Positions 22,527-34,300 of a stretch of DNA of 51,703 nucleotides are shown here, piece after piece. The stretch spans positions 224,410 to 276,112 of the forward strand of contig NW_003119933.1 of assembly GCF_000003605.2 (NCBI RefSeq). The letters are read 5' to 3'. A program made the position numbers and the translations under genes. Numbering within the stretch: the stretch's first letter is position 1; each line of letters begins with the position of its first letter. This DNA comes from Saccoglossus kowalevskii (lineage: Eukaryota > Hemichordata > Enteropneusta > Harrimaniidae). Below the pieces are notes generated by a model. The model was not told where the DNA came from, made no database searches, and worked only from the letters and a program-made list of their open reading frames with translations.

Positions 22527-24807
22527 TCAAGGCTTTAGAAATTCCTTTGCATGCTTTTTCATGTGTTGTTTCATGTGTCCCATCTGTACAAATCCCAGTC
22601 CACACTGATCACAAATAAAAGGTTTCTCACCAGTGTGTGTTCTCAAGTGTTGGGTCAGTATGCTTCTCTGTGTAAAACATCGCCCACAAAATTCACATTT
22701 ATGGGGTTTTTCACCAGTGTGGGTTCTTAGATGCATTCTCAAGTATACCTTCTTTTTAAAGGCCTTCCCACAGATTTCACATTGGAATTGCCGTTCTGCT
22801 GAATGGATAGCCTTGTGACCATCGAGCTGGCTTTTTTGTGTGAAAGTCCTTCCACAATGCTCACACTGAAATGGTTTTTCACCAGTGTGAGTCCTTTTAT
22901 GTACTCTGAGTCCAGTCTTGTCTACAAATGTTTTACCACACTCTTCACATTGATGTGGTTTTTCTCGTACTTCATTATGTATTCGAGTGTGCAACTTTAG
23001 ATTATTACTTGTACTGAAGCATTGCCCACAAATTTGACACTGGTAGGGCTTCTCACCAGTGTGAGTACGAAAATGGATGGTTAAATGGAACTTCTGCGTG
23101 AAGGCTTTCTCACACATTACACATTTGAATTTTTTATTTACATCAGTGTTATGTGATAATAAATGACTTCTCAAATTTGACTTTGATCCAAAACATTTTT
23201 TACATGACTCACACTCAAATGGTTTTTCTCCAGTATGTATTCTTTTATGATCTGCTAAAGTATTCCTGTGAGTAAACGCCTTGCCACATTCTTCACATTT
23301 GAATGGCTTTTCTTTAGTGTGTATTCGCATATGAACTTTTAAAGTAGGTTTCTGAGCAAAGACTCTACCACACTCGTTACATTCAAATGATGTTTCCTTT
23401 TTCTTTGTTTTCTTTTCTCCTGTTGCTTTTGAGGTGTCCTTTTTATTACTTTTCTTATTACACTTATTGCTTGAAGATGTTTTTTCAACACTTTTCTCAC
23501 AAATATCAGTATCCTCAATGTTCTCAATCTTTATGTCTTGTACTTTCATATCTATATCATGCTTTTGTCTTTTTTTCTTCTTCTTCTTCTTTTTCTCCTC
23601 CTCCTCCTCCACCACCTCCTCCTCCTCCTCTTCTTCTTCTTCTTCAGCCAGCATCTCTTCATATGTGACTGTATCACAGTCTTTTTGCTGCTCAGTCTCC
23701 ATACCTGCATCACTGCCTTGCTTCTTCAGATCATCAACAACCTGTATTTCTGCATTCTCCTCAAAGATTGGAATCTCATTTATAGTCTGTGATGTACTCA
23801 TTTCATCATATTCATATTCATGCTCCATCTTTGTGGATTGTACATTATCACAGTCTTTATTCTCCGTCCCATCTATGCATTGTATCTTCTCTTTATTTAC
23901 ATGTTTTTCTTCATCCTCCAACTCCTGTGTCATATTCTTATTTACAGCAGAGCCTTGATTCTCTGCTATGCTCAGTACCTTTTCATTTATATCTACCGGT
24001 AGATCACTGTCACTGTCCTGCATTACCTCGTGCTCTGAAACATGAACTTCACCACAATCATGTGTTTCTAGAACTCCCATGGCTTGGATCCTCTTTTCCT
24101 TATCCACATCAGAGTCTTGATTCCCTGCCACATACATGCTCTGTACTTTCACCTCATTTACATGGAAATCAAAATCCAATGGGGTCTTATGCTCATTTGC
24201 CTTCGCAGTTTCATCATAATTCTGTGTTTCTTCAACTCCCTCACCCTGTATCTTCTTCTCCCCATCACTAACTTGTTTCTCCATCATTTCTTGCATTAGT
24301 TGACTAAAATGATAGCAGATAAAAAATATTTAACGAAAAATCCTCAATGATATGAATGTATTCAATGAGGCTGGTCTGAGAAATGGCTTTGGATGACAAC
24401 AACATATAATAATTATATAATACTGTAAAACATGTTGAAAAAGCGGCATGCAATTTTAGCGAATTGTGGTAAAATGACGTAATAGCGAAATGTTGATATA
24501 GCGAATCTCTCTTGTCATTGTTGATTTCTTTGTTTGGCGGCCATTTTGAATTGATAATAAAGTCATTAGCGACATTTTGAATTAGCGAATCAGTTCTCTT
24601 GCTAAATTCGTGAAAAAGACATGCTCGCGAAAAAGACATGTTTTACAGTAACCAATTCAGATTTTATATAAGTGTTGCATGGCGACATAGTTTGATCTAA
24701 TGCTCTTGTTAGGATACTTACCTTTTTTTTTTCGCTCTCTGTTCTTGCATGTATTTACGACCACGCATACGCCTTAATGCAGCACTTTTTTTCTTGAGTC
24801 GCGGCAT
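22527..24807 (-). CDS. Ten-finger C2H2 zinc-finger protein
   Basis: Probable nuclear DNA-binding regulator; target unknown. Two coding exons: 24807-24722 (starts MPRLKKKSAALRRMRGRKYM, strongly basic) and 24303-22527. The donor at 24721 (GTAAGT) and acceptor at 24305-24304 join in phase (AG+T) to give 620 aa. Residues 32 to about 330 are acidic, with a Glu run followed by a Lys run. Ten C2H2 fingers run from residue 335 to about 613, joined mostly by TGEKP-type linkers; links after fingers 3, 5 and 7 are atypical (NTDVNKK, NEVREKP, SAERQ). Helix residues at -1/3/6 for fingers 1-10 read QTV, HTD, SNS, QHI, TNL, DGV, QQG, KYM, QIQ, QHQ. No KRAB, SCAN or BTB domain is seen, so an orthologue cannot be named. 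Confidence 0.85.
24421..24650. mobile_element. MITE with CTGTAAAACATGT termini (226 bp)
   Basis: Inside the single intron of the zinc-finger gene. TACTGTAAAACATGT (24421-24435) is repeated as a perfect reverse complement at 24636-24650. The outer TA dinucleotides fit a TA target duplication around a 226-bp body with CTG...CAG ends. The body has several TAGCGAAT/GCGAAA-type short repeats. A related copy lies at 27112-27291. Confidence 0.85.
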
Positions 24808-25704
24808 TTTAGTATCTTGAACTGGATATTAATGTATACTAGATAATCAGAAAAGAGAAAAGAAAATGAATTCGGAATGAGATGGCATACATTCAACTAC
24901 TGTTTAATAAACAATATTGATATACAATTCATTCGATCAACTGATGTGAAAAAATATTGAATTTTATTTGTAAAACATATTTGCTATCTGTGGGAATGAT
25001 GTGTTAATGGCAGTGTATCACAAAGACTTTAAAATTTACAATCGGAATCCCAATAGTGTTCATTCTCCCATGATGCATACAGTATTTTAAAAAAGTTGAA
25101 TGTATTGAAGACACATTCAAAATTAATTCACAATTACTTGAGATAATAATATGAACAGATTTGAGTGTAAAACTAATATGTGCAATGTAACAGACCATCT
25201 ATGTACCAAGTTTAATTGAAATGTGGTTAGAACCAAAAAATTAGGAATTATTATGCAAATTAGGAAATTGAAATGTGATGATTAGTACTTGGGATATCAG
25301 TGTGAAAGTTGATTAATTATGCATATTAGGTGATCAGTATGCATAAATATTTACTGAAAATTAATTGGGTCTTTACATAGTTGTAAAAGCTGCTACACAA
25401 GCGTGACTGTGATTCTGGGAAATGAAAGCCTTAATTGCGATTCTACTAACTACCATGAAGACAAAACGTTAACAAACAAACGCAGCCGCGTGATTCAGAG
25501 CTGAAATTACCCATTTCCATATATCACGATCAATTAAGATCAATTACGGGTCATCAGTACACTACAGCGGACAACAACGAAATCCGGTTTTAACCCGTTC
25601 ATATTTATAAGTAAGAATTGTGAATAAACCATGCAATCACTCCGGTTTTAAAACTGACTATTTAGTACTCATTTTTAACAGTTAAACATCAGTATTAGCC
25701 TTAC

Positions 25705-25880
25705 CGTTATGCATTCGCCGAAAAAAATAACCACACCAACATTAGAGTCGACGCTAAGACAAAAAAGGTCAAATTACAGTTCGCACTCCCATCGTGCTTT
25801 GCGACACGCCCTCTTCGTTCGAGATTGAACAACACAAAGGTTGTCACAATCACAGTTTCGCTTGTGTTACTAGTAGAGTG
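25705..25880 (-). promoter_or_regulatory. Possible 5' UTR exon and promoter of the C2H2 gene
   Basis: On the minus strand a GC-richer stretch reads toward a good donor (ATAACG followed by GTAAGG at 25704-25703). A possible acceptor (ccag) lies a few bases upstream of the zinc-finger ATG region, near 24825. The arrangement would give a non-coding first exon. There is no direct proof, and the boundaries are approximate. Confidence 0.3.
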
Positions 25881-26375
25881 ACTGTGGTGTTACGATGCTT
25901 TCGGCGGAGAGTGTGATCTTTTCTTGGATTTCTAATCAAGATGACGATATTCAGTTGCTTTTATTTCAACGTGGGAATATCATTGCATACAATTAAAATT
26001 AAAAAAAACTATCTTCAGTCTGAGACACTGAATATATCCCGGAAATACTTCTCTCATTAGTGGTCGACCATGGGGCTAGACACAAAGGGAAAAACAACTG
26101 CATGCGAGGTGTTGCAAGATTAAAATATTGTCATATTCAATAAAAAACAAATGTGTACACAAGGCACCAGAATAAAAAACATAGTTAAACTATGGTGACC
26201 TTTCCCCTTGTTATATAATATTTCATTTATCATAGTTTGTTTTAATATAAATATGCATCATTATAATTAATTTTGAATACATTCAAGTTTTGGAATTGAA
26301 ACAGCAGTGGAGAAGCAGTCCACAAAACCTGCATGATTGATATACTTATCTTACAAAAACATTAGTGCCTAATTT

Positions 26376-26570
26376 TCACAGATAAAATAGTAAATATACT
26401 TCAGTGAGAACTGCATCTGCATTATAAAATATTGTCACACTGTCAATATCAAATTTACACCATTTACCATCTGGAGCTTTGATACAAGCATTGTAATGAG
26501 ATGGTGTAGATTGATGAACAGTGACTGCATACAGTTCAAATATTGTGTTATCACGAAGACTACCACTCAC
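26376..26570 (-). pseudogene. Ubiquitin-specific protease C-terminal fragment
   Basis: The minus-strand frame carries FELYAVTVHQ, then PSHYNACIKAPDGKWCKFD, and ends with TEVYLLFYL and a stop. This matches the last segment of the USP (C19) fold, which reads YxLxAVxxHxG...GHYxxYxxxxxxWxxFDDxxV...AYxLFY. The catalytic His is present, but the preceding Gly of GHY is Ser and a Gly-rich loop is missing. The catalytic Cys box and other exons were not found within several kilobases. It may be a retroposed or duplicated remnant, or the last exon of a gene not otherwise visible. Confidence 0.5.
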
Positions 26571-26796
26571 AGATTTTTATATATTTAAAGTACATGATGT
26601 TTTAATTTTCGAAAACAATTCGAGAACTGCTTGAATTAAATAACAATTAAAGCATGGTGGCAATATTTGAACTGTTTCTTTCTTTACAATATAAATAATA
26701 TTACAGCCTACACACGCATAATTATGTATTATTTTGTCACAGAAATAATCATACAGACATTGTAAAAGTCTGAAACTGAAACTGAATCATGATTAA

Positions 26797-26914
26797 CAGG
26801 GGCGGATACAGGATTTTTTTTATGGGGGGGGGGGGTCCAAACTTTAACATCACCAGACTATTATACAAAAACAAATTGAATAAATCTTTCAATGGGGGGG
26901 GGGGGGGGGTCCGA
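26797..26914. mobile_element. hAT-like MITE end with G runs
   Basis: CAGGGGCGGATACAGGATTT at 26797 matches from memory a terminal sequence common in hAT-type MITEs of animals (CAGGGGCGGATCCAGGA). It is followed by two copies of a T-rich or AAT segment plus a G run and GGTCC (about 26822-26837 and 26894-26913). The opposite terminus was not found, so the copy looks partial. Confidence 0.45.
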
Positions 26915-27111
26915 ACCTGCTGTTTGTACAGATGGTTTTGGTTTAATAGGTGCATTTTAATTAGATAATTTATACATTTTCAGCTTGCCTTGTTTTCTAT
27001 TTTGTGTAGGTGACAAACTTAAATGTTTATATAAACAAAACAATATTGAATGAAAGAAACTCAAAATTATTGCTAGCACATGACAAATGTGAGCACCTGT
27101 TAGAATAGATA

Positions 27112-27291
27112 TACTGTAAAACATTTCTCTTTAGCTAGCATGTCATTTTAGGTACATGTAATCTGTAATTTAAGTATATTCTCACAATGAGATAGTCAAC
27201 ACTTTAGCTAAATTAAGATTCTGTGAATTCATGCCAAGAGTCAAATCCACTAAAAATGCATGCAGCAATTTCAACATGTTCTACTACAGTA
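27112..27291. mobile_element. Second, shorter CTGTAAAACATG-type MITE
   Basis: Starts TACTGTAAAACATT (27112) and ends ACAGTA (27291), with TA at both ends. Read on the minus strand from the right end, CTGTAGTAGAACATGTTGAA and the following GCTGCATGCAATTT-like block resemble the left half of the MITE at 24421-24650. It is therefore an inverted-orientation, degenerate, about 176-bp copy. Confidence 0.65.
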
Positions 27292-27385
27292 TACCTCACC
27301 TTTGGGTGGAATATTGTTCAATACCTAGTCCCATATAATGTATACAAAGTGTATAGTACACATATAAAGCACACTTCACAACAAC

Positions 27386-27418
27386 CACAACACAATCACA
27401 ACACAATCACAACACAAT
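27386..27418 (+). repeat. Three copies of an 11-bp tandem repeat
   Basis: CACAACACAAT is repeated three times exactly (27386, 27397, 27408), with a degenerate start just upstream. Simple minisatellite. Confidence 0.85.
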
Positions 27419-27706
27419 CAGCAAGACGAACATCAAAGATCAAGTAAAATGTATGAAATTTATTTCTTTGTTATTCATACTGATTACAAAATGTGTACTT
27501 ACATGGCAGTAGAAAAAAAAAAAAAAAATTCTGAAATTCAGACTAGAAATGTTACACATCAATCACATACACCTTGACATGTGACTAGTTCCTCAACTGC
27601 TATTGGTCAGAAGCAATCGGGGCAATACATCATTGGGAGAATATTGAGACAATGATTATAGCACAAGAGTAACGGTGGCAATGCAAAGCTACCTACAAGC
27701 TTGAGC

Positions 27707-27744
27707 CTGATTGGTTACCCAACACTAGCAGTCAGACCAATCAG
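27707..27744. repeat. 9-bp CCAAT-type inverted repeat
   Basis: CTGATTGGT (27707-27715) and its exact reverse complement ACCAATCAG (27736-27744) flank 20 nt. It lies within a GC-richer 150-bp stretch (about 27660-27810) that may be a SINE, but I cannot classify it. Confidence 0.5.
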
Positions 27745-28098
27745 AGAGCAGCTTGTTTGTTGACAGGTTTCTCCACCTTGTGCTTTGACTCGACTGAAGT
27801 ACTTAGAGGAGTCAGGATGGTGCAGTAACTGGAATCTGATCACATAATTGTTATCAATGTGCCACTGCATCTATTAGGTATCACGGAAACAATGAGAATA
27901 TTTGTGATATCTAAGAGCAATCAAAATGTGGCTTCATCTTTAGATGCTGCATGGAGGTATTGTACAATTTATGACGTCTTGTTCAGTAATAAATGGTAAA
28001 TAAACAGCATGAGATAATATCAATAATAACACGACATGGCTATATATTAATATGCACTGATAACTTTCATGTTTGAACATGGCATCTTCATTCGACCA

Positions 28099-28104
28099 TT
28101 TATT
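28099..28104 (-). terminator. GTF2H1: Candidate GTF2H1 polyadenylation signal
   Basis: AATAAA on the minus strand (TTTATT on plus), about 240 nt after the GTF2H1 stop codon. It is the first canonical hexamer found downstream. Confidence 0.4.
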
Positions 28105-28344
28105 CATTAATACACAAGTATCAATAGATTTACCAGAGTTACAAAATAGCCCTGACTTGAAATTGAGCTTATAAAGATTGAGTCTACACATCCACGATTT
28201 GCCATATATGGTAAATTCACTTTGTGCGTTTCCATGGTAGTCACTGATTTCTTGCAACAATCAAAGTTACAAGTATCTTGAGCATGCTGAGTGATTACTT
28301 TCACTGTATGTGTGAACTTTTCTAGTCAAGATCTTCATCTTGGG

Positions 28345-31300
28345 TTATCTTACAATAGATCCCATTCTTCTGGCTTGCCAGGATGTGAACTTTCCATAAG
28401 CAGTTTCCAAAAGTTCTTCCATGTGGTTTATTAGCTGTAAAAATTACAAAATATAACATCAAGTAGATGTGACATTTGTGTGGGTCCAGTTTACCAGTAT
28501 TCTTGCAGGAAACAGTGAACTTATATAGTGTTAAAATAATGTTAATGAAATGAAGATCAGAATCTAAAAGTCGACAAAACTACACACAAATTAAGTGTTG
28601 TAATACCTGTTGTAATGAAGTTGTATTGTCAGCAAAATTGAATTTGAAATTTGTTTGCATGTGAAGTAGGTAATAAACCTAGTATGATAAATGTAACAGT
28701 TTTGGTGTTCGCAACATATTCGTATCAGGAGTTTCTTGCTAATATTTGAATATCACTGAGAAGGTCTGTTGCTTTGGTTGTAAATGCGTTTTCAGCTTTT
28801 CAGCATGCCATCAAGTCACTGAATGGCATGGAGGATTCTCTGTTGGATGATCGAAGATGAAATACAAAATCAATATTCAACATGACACATTTTCCATTAA
28901 GATTAGTCTGATATGCACACCTATCTGTTGATTAGTAAGGTTCGTCCCCTTTATATTCACAGAATGACTATTTTAATTATGTTACCCCTGACTTTGAGGG
29001 AATTTTGAACATTACATTCTTCCCAGTTAGCTGCATTTAGTACACACTCAAATAGAATTCTAACAGCAATGCATGGCTGAATTTATTGTGCTCAAGACAA
29101 TAATAACTCAGTTGATAAATGGTGCAATACGTCAGTAAAACTCACAAACACAGTAACTTTCAAATTTGTTTTTTGGTAAAATTACTCACAATTGAAAGAG
29201 CTTTTGCCAAAAAATACAATTTTAAAATGCGACATTTTTTTTTTTTCTCTTTACACAATTTTATTTCCCTTGATTACAAACATGCGACATTAGTGCTAAT
29301 TGTTTTTTCATAATTCCTTATGGCATATTTACATCATGTGGTTATACTCAATGATGTTAAGCACTAAATATTCATTTCAGAAAACCTAATTTAAACTGTT
29401 AAATTAGAATGGCATGATCTATTAAGTAAATTATTGCACAAATATAAGATCTTAACAGCCCCCAGAGACAACATTATTCATACTTACATTCACATTAAAA
29501 TGTTGCATGGCTAATTTCTCCCTGAAAGGTTGCAACTTGGATGTTTGGAACCGTTCAAGATTTATTTTCATTCTCGTCACCTTCTCTTCCAAGAATTTTG
29601 AAGAGACCGGGAAACAGCTCCAGAAATGCCTCAGAAGCTCACAGAGTGCACTGTACATGTTTTTCATCTCGACTTGAATGTCTTGACTATAAAGCTCTGA
29701 ATAATATGAAAATTTAATGAAGCTACCAGCCAGGAAAATCTTCGTAATCTATTTTCTATTTTGAACGTTGTTCAGTTACACAACTATGACAATCTCTACA
29801 AATACCCTGAAAGATATAGGTCACAGAAGGGCATTTTCTGTAGAATTTGTTTTGATGATGTTAAGAAATCTCATAAAGAAATATTACTCCACTGAATGTT
29901 TTCACACAAAATGTGCCCTCACAGTGATTTGCAAAAAGGTTAGATTTATATTATCTGCGTGTGCTTGGAACAGACAGACACAAACTTACGATGTAATGGT
30001 TGTTGACCAAGACCATGCATAAGACTTCCCCCTGGTGATAATTCACTGACAACACTACTGGCAACACTACCATGAATAGTCTACAAAGAAATGAAAGGTC
30101 AGATTTCAATACACAGAAAACATTTGTATGTGTACATCAAACTGCAATTCGGCAGGCACAGACCTATTCAAATAATTCTGTTGATTCCAACATAAACTTA
30201 CTTTGAATTAATCACAGTGGAAGGACTGTGAATTAATAGACGAAAACATGAAGATGAAAAGACGGAATTGCACACAACTCCTACCTGAAAGAGGGTTGGC
30301 TTAGCTTGTGCCATGTCTTCCCTGATGACTTGAGTAGCATTTATCATCTCCTCCGTTGTTGCATAGTCCATTTTACTGACCGGCATGGGTCCATGGTGGT
30401 ATCGTTCAGCTTTATCTAAGTTCAACATCACAGCAGGAGGTCTAGTCTCTGGCACTAAATCCTCATATTCAATAGCTTCTTTTATCCTCATCCTTTTTGA
30501 GGGCACAGTTTCATCCTGAGTTGTATTTGAGTTCACTGACGATATATTCCTACCATTGGATTGGTTATTAGCAATGTGAGAATTGTTTTTATTTGGCAAA
30601 GAGCTGCCTGTACTTGTACTTGGCTGTGATTCAATGCTGCTACTTTGTATACTAGTACTGTAAAAATCCAAACAGCAACAATGGAAGGGAAAAGAGGGAG
30701 ACATATAGAGTTTGAATCACAGATGCTAGAATGCAAATTTAAAAAAATAAATATATACAAATCTAACATTTATGAGAAAGCAAGGTTTTCCAAAAGGAAA
30801 TGATACCATCACACTCTATGCCAATCCACAAGAATATAGTTAATGGAATCCTTCACTATTCATATCTGGTGTGCCTTATTACATAATCAAGTGTAAGTCT
30901 CAACGTATATTGGGCAAGCATACTTACCCAGCTTTTTCTGAGACACCAAGTACCCTGGTATTATGATGATTAAACCTTTTTATTAAATTAGTATTGCTAA
31001 TATTGCCTGATGATTTACTGTCTTTAGCACCAACACCATAACCCTGTTAACAAAAAGTCCACATTAATTGTACACTCACCAGAAATTCCCTATTATTATT
31101 CCCTATTAGAGCATGCAATGAAAATTGTGGAGAGGGTGATAGTGAATAGAATCCGGAAATTAGTGGAAGTGGATGAGATGCAGTTTGGTTNNNNNNNNNN
31201 NNNNNNNNNNNNNNNNNNNNNNNNNNNNNNNNNNNNNNNNNNNNNNNNNNNNNNNNNNNNNNNNNNNNNNNNNNNNNNNNNNNNNNNNNNNNNNNNNNNN

Positions 31301-34300
31301 NNNNNNNNNNNNNNNNNNNNNNNNNNNNNNNNNNNNNNNNNNNNNNNNNNNNNNNNNNNNNNNNNNNNNNNNNNNNNNNNNNNNNNNNNNNNNNNNNNNN
31401 NNNNNNNNNNNNNNNNNNNNNNNNNNNNNNNNNNNNNNNNNNNNNNNNNNNNNNNNNNNNNNNNNNNNNNNNNNNNNNNNNNNNNNNNNNNNNNNNNNNN
31501 NNNNNNNNNNNNNNNNNNNNNNNNNNNNNNNNNNNNNNNNNNNNNNNNNNNNNNNNNNNNNNNNNNNNNNNNNNNNNNNNNNNNNNNNNNNNNNNNNNNN
31601 NNNNNNNNNNNNNNNNNNNNNNNNNNNNNNNNNNNNNNNNNNNNNNNNNNNNNNNNNNNNNNNNNNNNNNNNNNNNNNNNNNNNNNNNNNNNNNNNNNNN
31701 NNNNNNNNNNNNNNNNNNNNNNNNNNNNNNNNNNNNNNNNNNNNNNNNNNNNNNNNNNNNNNNNNNNNNNNNNNNNNNNNNNNNNNNNNNNNNNNNNNNN
31801 NNNNNNNNNNNNNNNNNNNNNNNNNNNNNNNNNNNNNNNNNNNNNNNNNNNNNNNNNNNNNNNNNNNNNNNNNNNNNNNNNNNNNNNNNNNNNNNNNNNN
31901 NNNNNNNNNNNNNNNNNNNNNNNNNNNNNNNNNNNNNNNNNNNNNNNNNNNNNNNNNNNNNNNNNNNNNNNNNNNNNNNNNNNNNNNNNNNNNNNNNNNN
32001 NNNNNNNNNNNNNNNNNNNNNNNNNNNNNNNNNNNNNNNNNNNNNNNNNNNNNNNNNNNNNNNNNNNNNNNNNNTTTGAGTGAAAATGAAATGGGTATTT
32101 TAAGGAGGACAGAGAGCGATGGTGAGAGTGATGTGTGGGGTGAAGTTGATGGACAGAAAGAAAACTAAGGACTTGATGCAGATGTTGGGTTTGAAGGAAG
32201 CGGTAGATCGGTTGGCGAAGGCAAATGGGGTACGTTGGTATGGGCATGTGCTGAGGAGGGAGGATGGGCATGTATTAAGGGCCCTTGATTTAGAGGTGAG
32301 CGGTCCAAGGAAAAGGGGAAGGCCAAAGAAGACGTGGAAGATGCAAGTGGAGGAGGAGAGTGGGAAGATTGGGATGAGGATGAGGATGAGGGATGCTTTA
32401 AATCATGCAAAGTGGAGGGAGGGGGTAAGAGCGATTGCCACTAGTTTAAGGTGAATCCGGCCACCCTCGTCTTCGGGGACCAAACCGGATTTAAAACTCT
32501 GGACTACTACTACTACCAGAAATTCCCTATTCCTAATGTGTTATGCAATTTTCAGACATAAATTTATCTGATGCAGAAAATTCATTGAGTTTACAAGTTT
32601 AATGCATGCATGTTCATGATGACAATATAAAGCCACATTTGCTACCTTATTGCTGATACAAGTCCACCATACAACATATACTAGATAAGAGGGGACATTT
32701 TCACTGTGTTTAATTTTAGCAGATGTGATGTCACCAGAATATTCACTAGCTTTTAAATTCACTGCTTTGTGAAGAATATAGGTTCTATTGTTATATTTGA
32801 ATATTCACTGGATTTAAATAAGTGAAATGAAAACCCAGCTCATAAAATAATTCTGATTTATGCACATTATAAAATATATTGTTATATTTACACAGAATAT
32901 GGCGCAACAATCATGGTTATTTAATTAACCAAGTCACTTATTGGTGCGAAAAATGGTTTTACAAAAAAGTAAACATTACCTCACCAAATGAGCTATCTGA
33001 CATACCACTTAAATCTAACAATGGATCATCCAATCTTTCATTCACAACTTTCTTCATTTCTGTAATAATTATGGAAAATCATTTTCATATGCAAACTGGT
33101 TTTGATTCACGTTTTACTTAAACATGTCAGCCAGACATACCTGGTATACAACATTGTATGATAAGTGGTTGAATACAAGCAAATCAGGCAATTTGTGGTG
33201 GGATTTAAGACACAGATACAAAATATTACATAGATATTAGATGGTATATTAGTAATTTTAAACAATTTAACAAAATTAGTTCATTTAAATAAGTTTATTC
33301 ATGAATAAATTATATATTCTCAATCTGGAGTAGTTACAGACACCAATCACTTTTACTAGTAATCTGATTACAGGTGACATCACCTTTGACACATTACCTG
33401 CTTTATACCCCATTGATTTTGGTATGTCCATGGAAGTAACTATGTAATGCAATAAACTATCCAATCATGACAGAAGCAACTGACAATCTGAAGATATTAC
33501 TAGTAACTTTTTCACCACCAGTCACATATCCAAAAATAGTCTTGTTTATAGTCTGCACTTTTCTTCAGAAAATTGGGACAAAAATAGCCAAATTTTTTGA
33601 GCAAAAACAGAAAATTTACTAAAATTTCGTCTGTTGGCTCTAAAATTAGGTTCATTTACAGATATATTGGAGAATATAAGAAAAAAGTGCAGAAAAATTT
33701 GAGCACGAAAGTCTGGTGGTGAAAAAGTTAACATACAGACACATGCAAGACAGACAGGCAGATGTTACAATCAAACAGCATATTATACCTTTCTCATCAA
33801 TCTTAGCACAATCTGTAAATAAGTCTTTATTTCCAGCATTTATTCGATCCCTGTGAAAATAATGGGACTGGAAAAATCTTGTCCAAAACTCACTCTCTGA
33901 CATATTATCTGGAACATTTTCGGCATGTTTCTTTTTAACTGTAAATAAGCATCAAAGCTGCGCTGTTATTATTCATATAGAGAGAGCATGCAATTATCAA
34001 GTAAAAATGTTATTGTCATTAGAGTATCTCAATAAAAAATATTAAAATCATGTTTGTTACAAATAATTATTTTTCTGTTCTGAGAACATTTCACTGAGCT
34101 TCTTCAGACAGCGAGTCACATTAACTTAATCACAATAAAATAAAATAAAGTCCTCAAGTACCGGTAGATATCATCGATTTATTTAATATTTCTGACAGCA
34201 GAAATATAACAATTTTTTTTTTATCATGCAATAGCTCAAATGCTACTTTTCAAACGGAAACAAACACAAGTCAAATGAACTACATACAAATGCATGCTTA

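Larger units (their letters stand above)
25881..28098. other. Intergenic region with mobile-element and gene fragments
   Basis: No complete gene seen. It contains a ubiquitin-hydrolase-like fragment (26376-26570), a hAT-like end with two G runs (26797-26914), a MITE (27112-27291), a short 11-bp tandem repeat (27386-27418) and a CCAAT-type inverted repeat (27707-27744). Confidence 0.6.

Noticed and set aside
23387-24271. Plus-strand Ser/Leu/Phe-rich frames opposite the zinc-finger exon
   Set aside because: They are antisense shadows of Glu, Lys and zinc-finger codons; the minus-strand frame has clear domains.
31096-32271. Long open frames spanning the N run
   Set aside because: They are open only because N was translated as X. 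Only the LINE frames on the plus strand outside the gap are meaningful.
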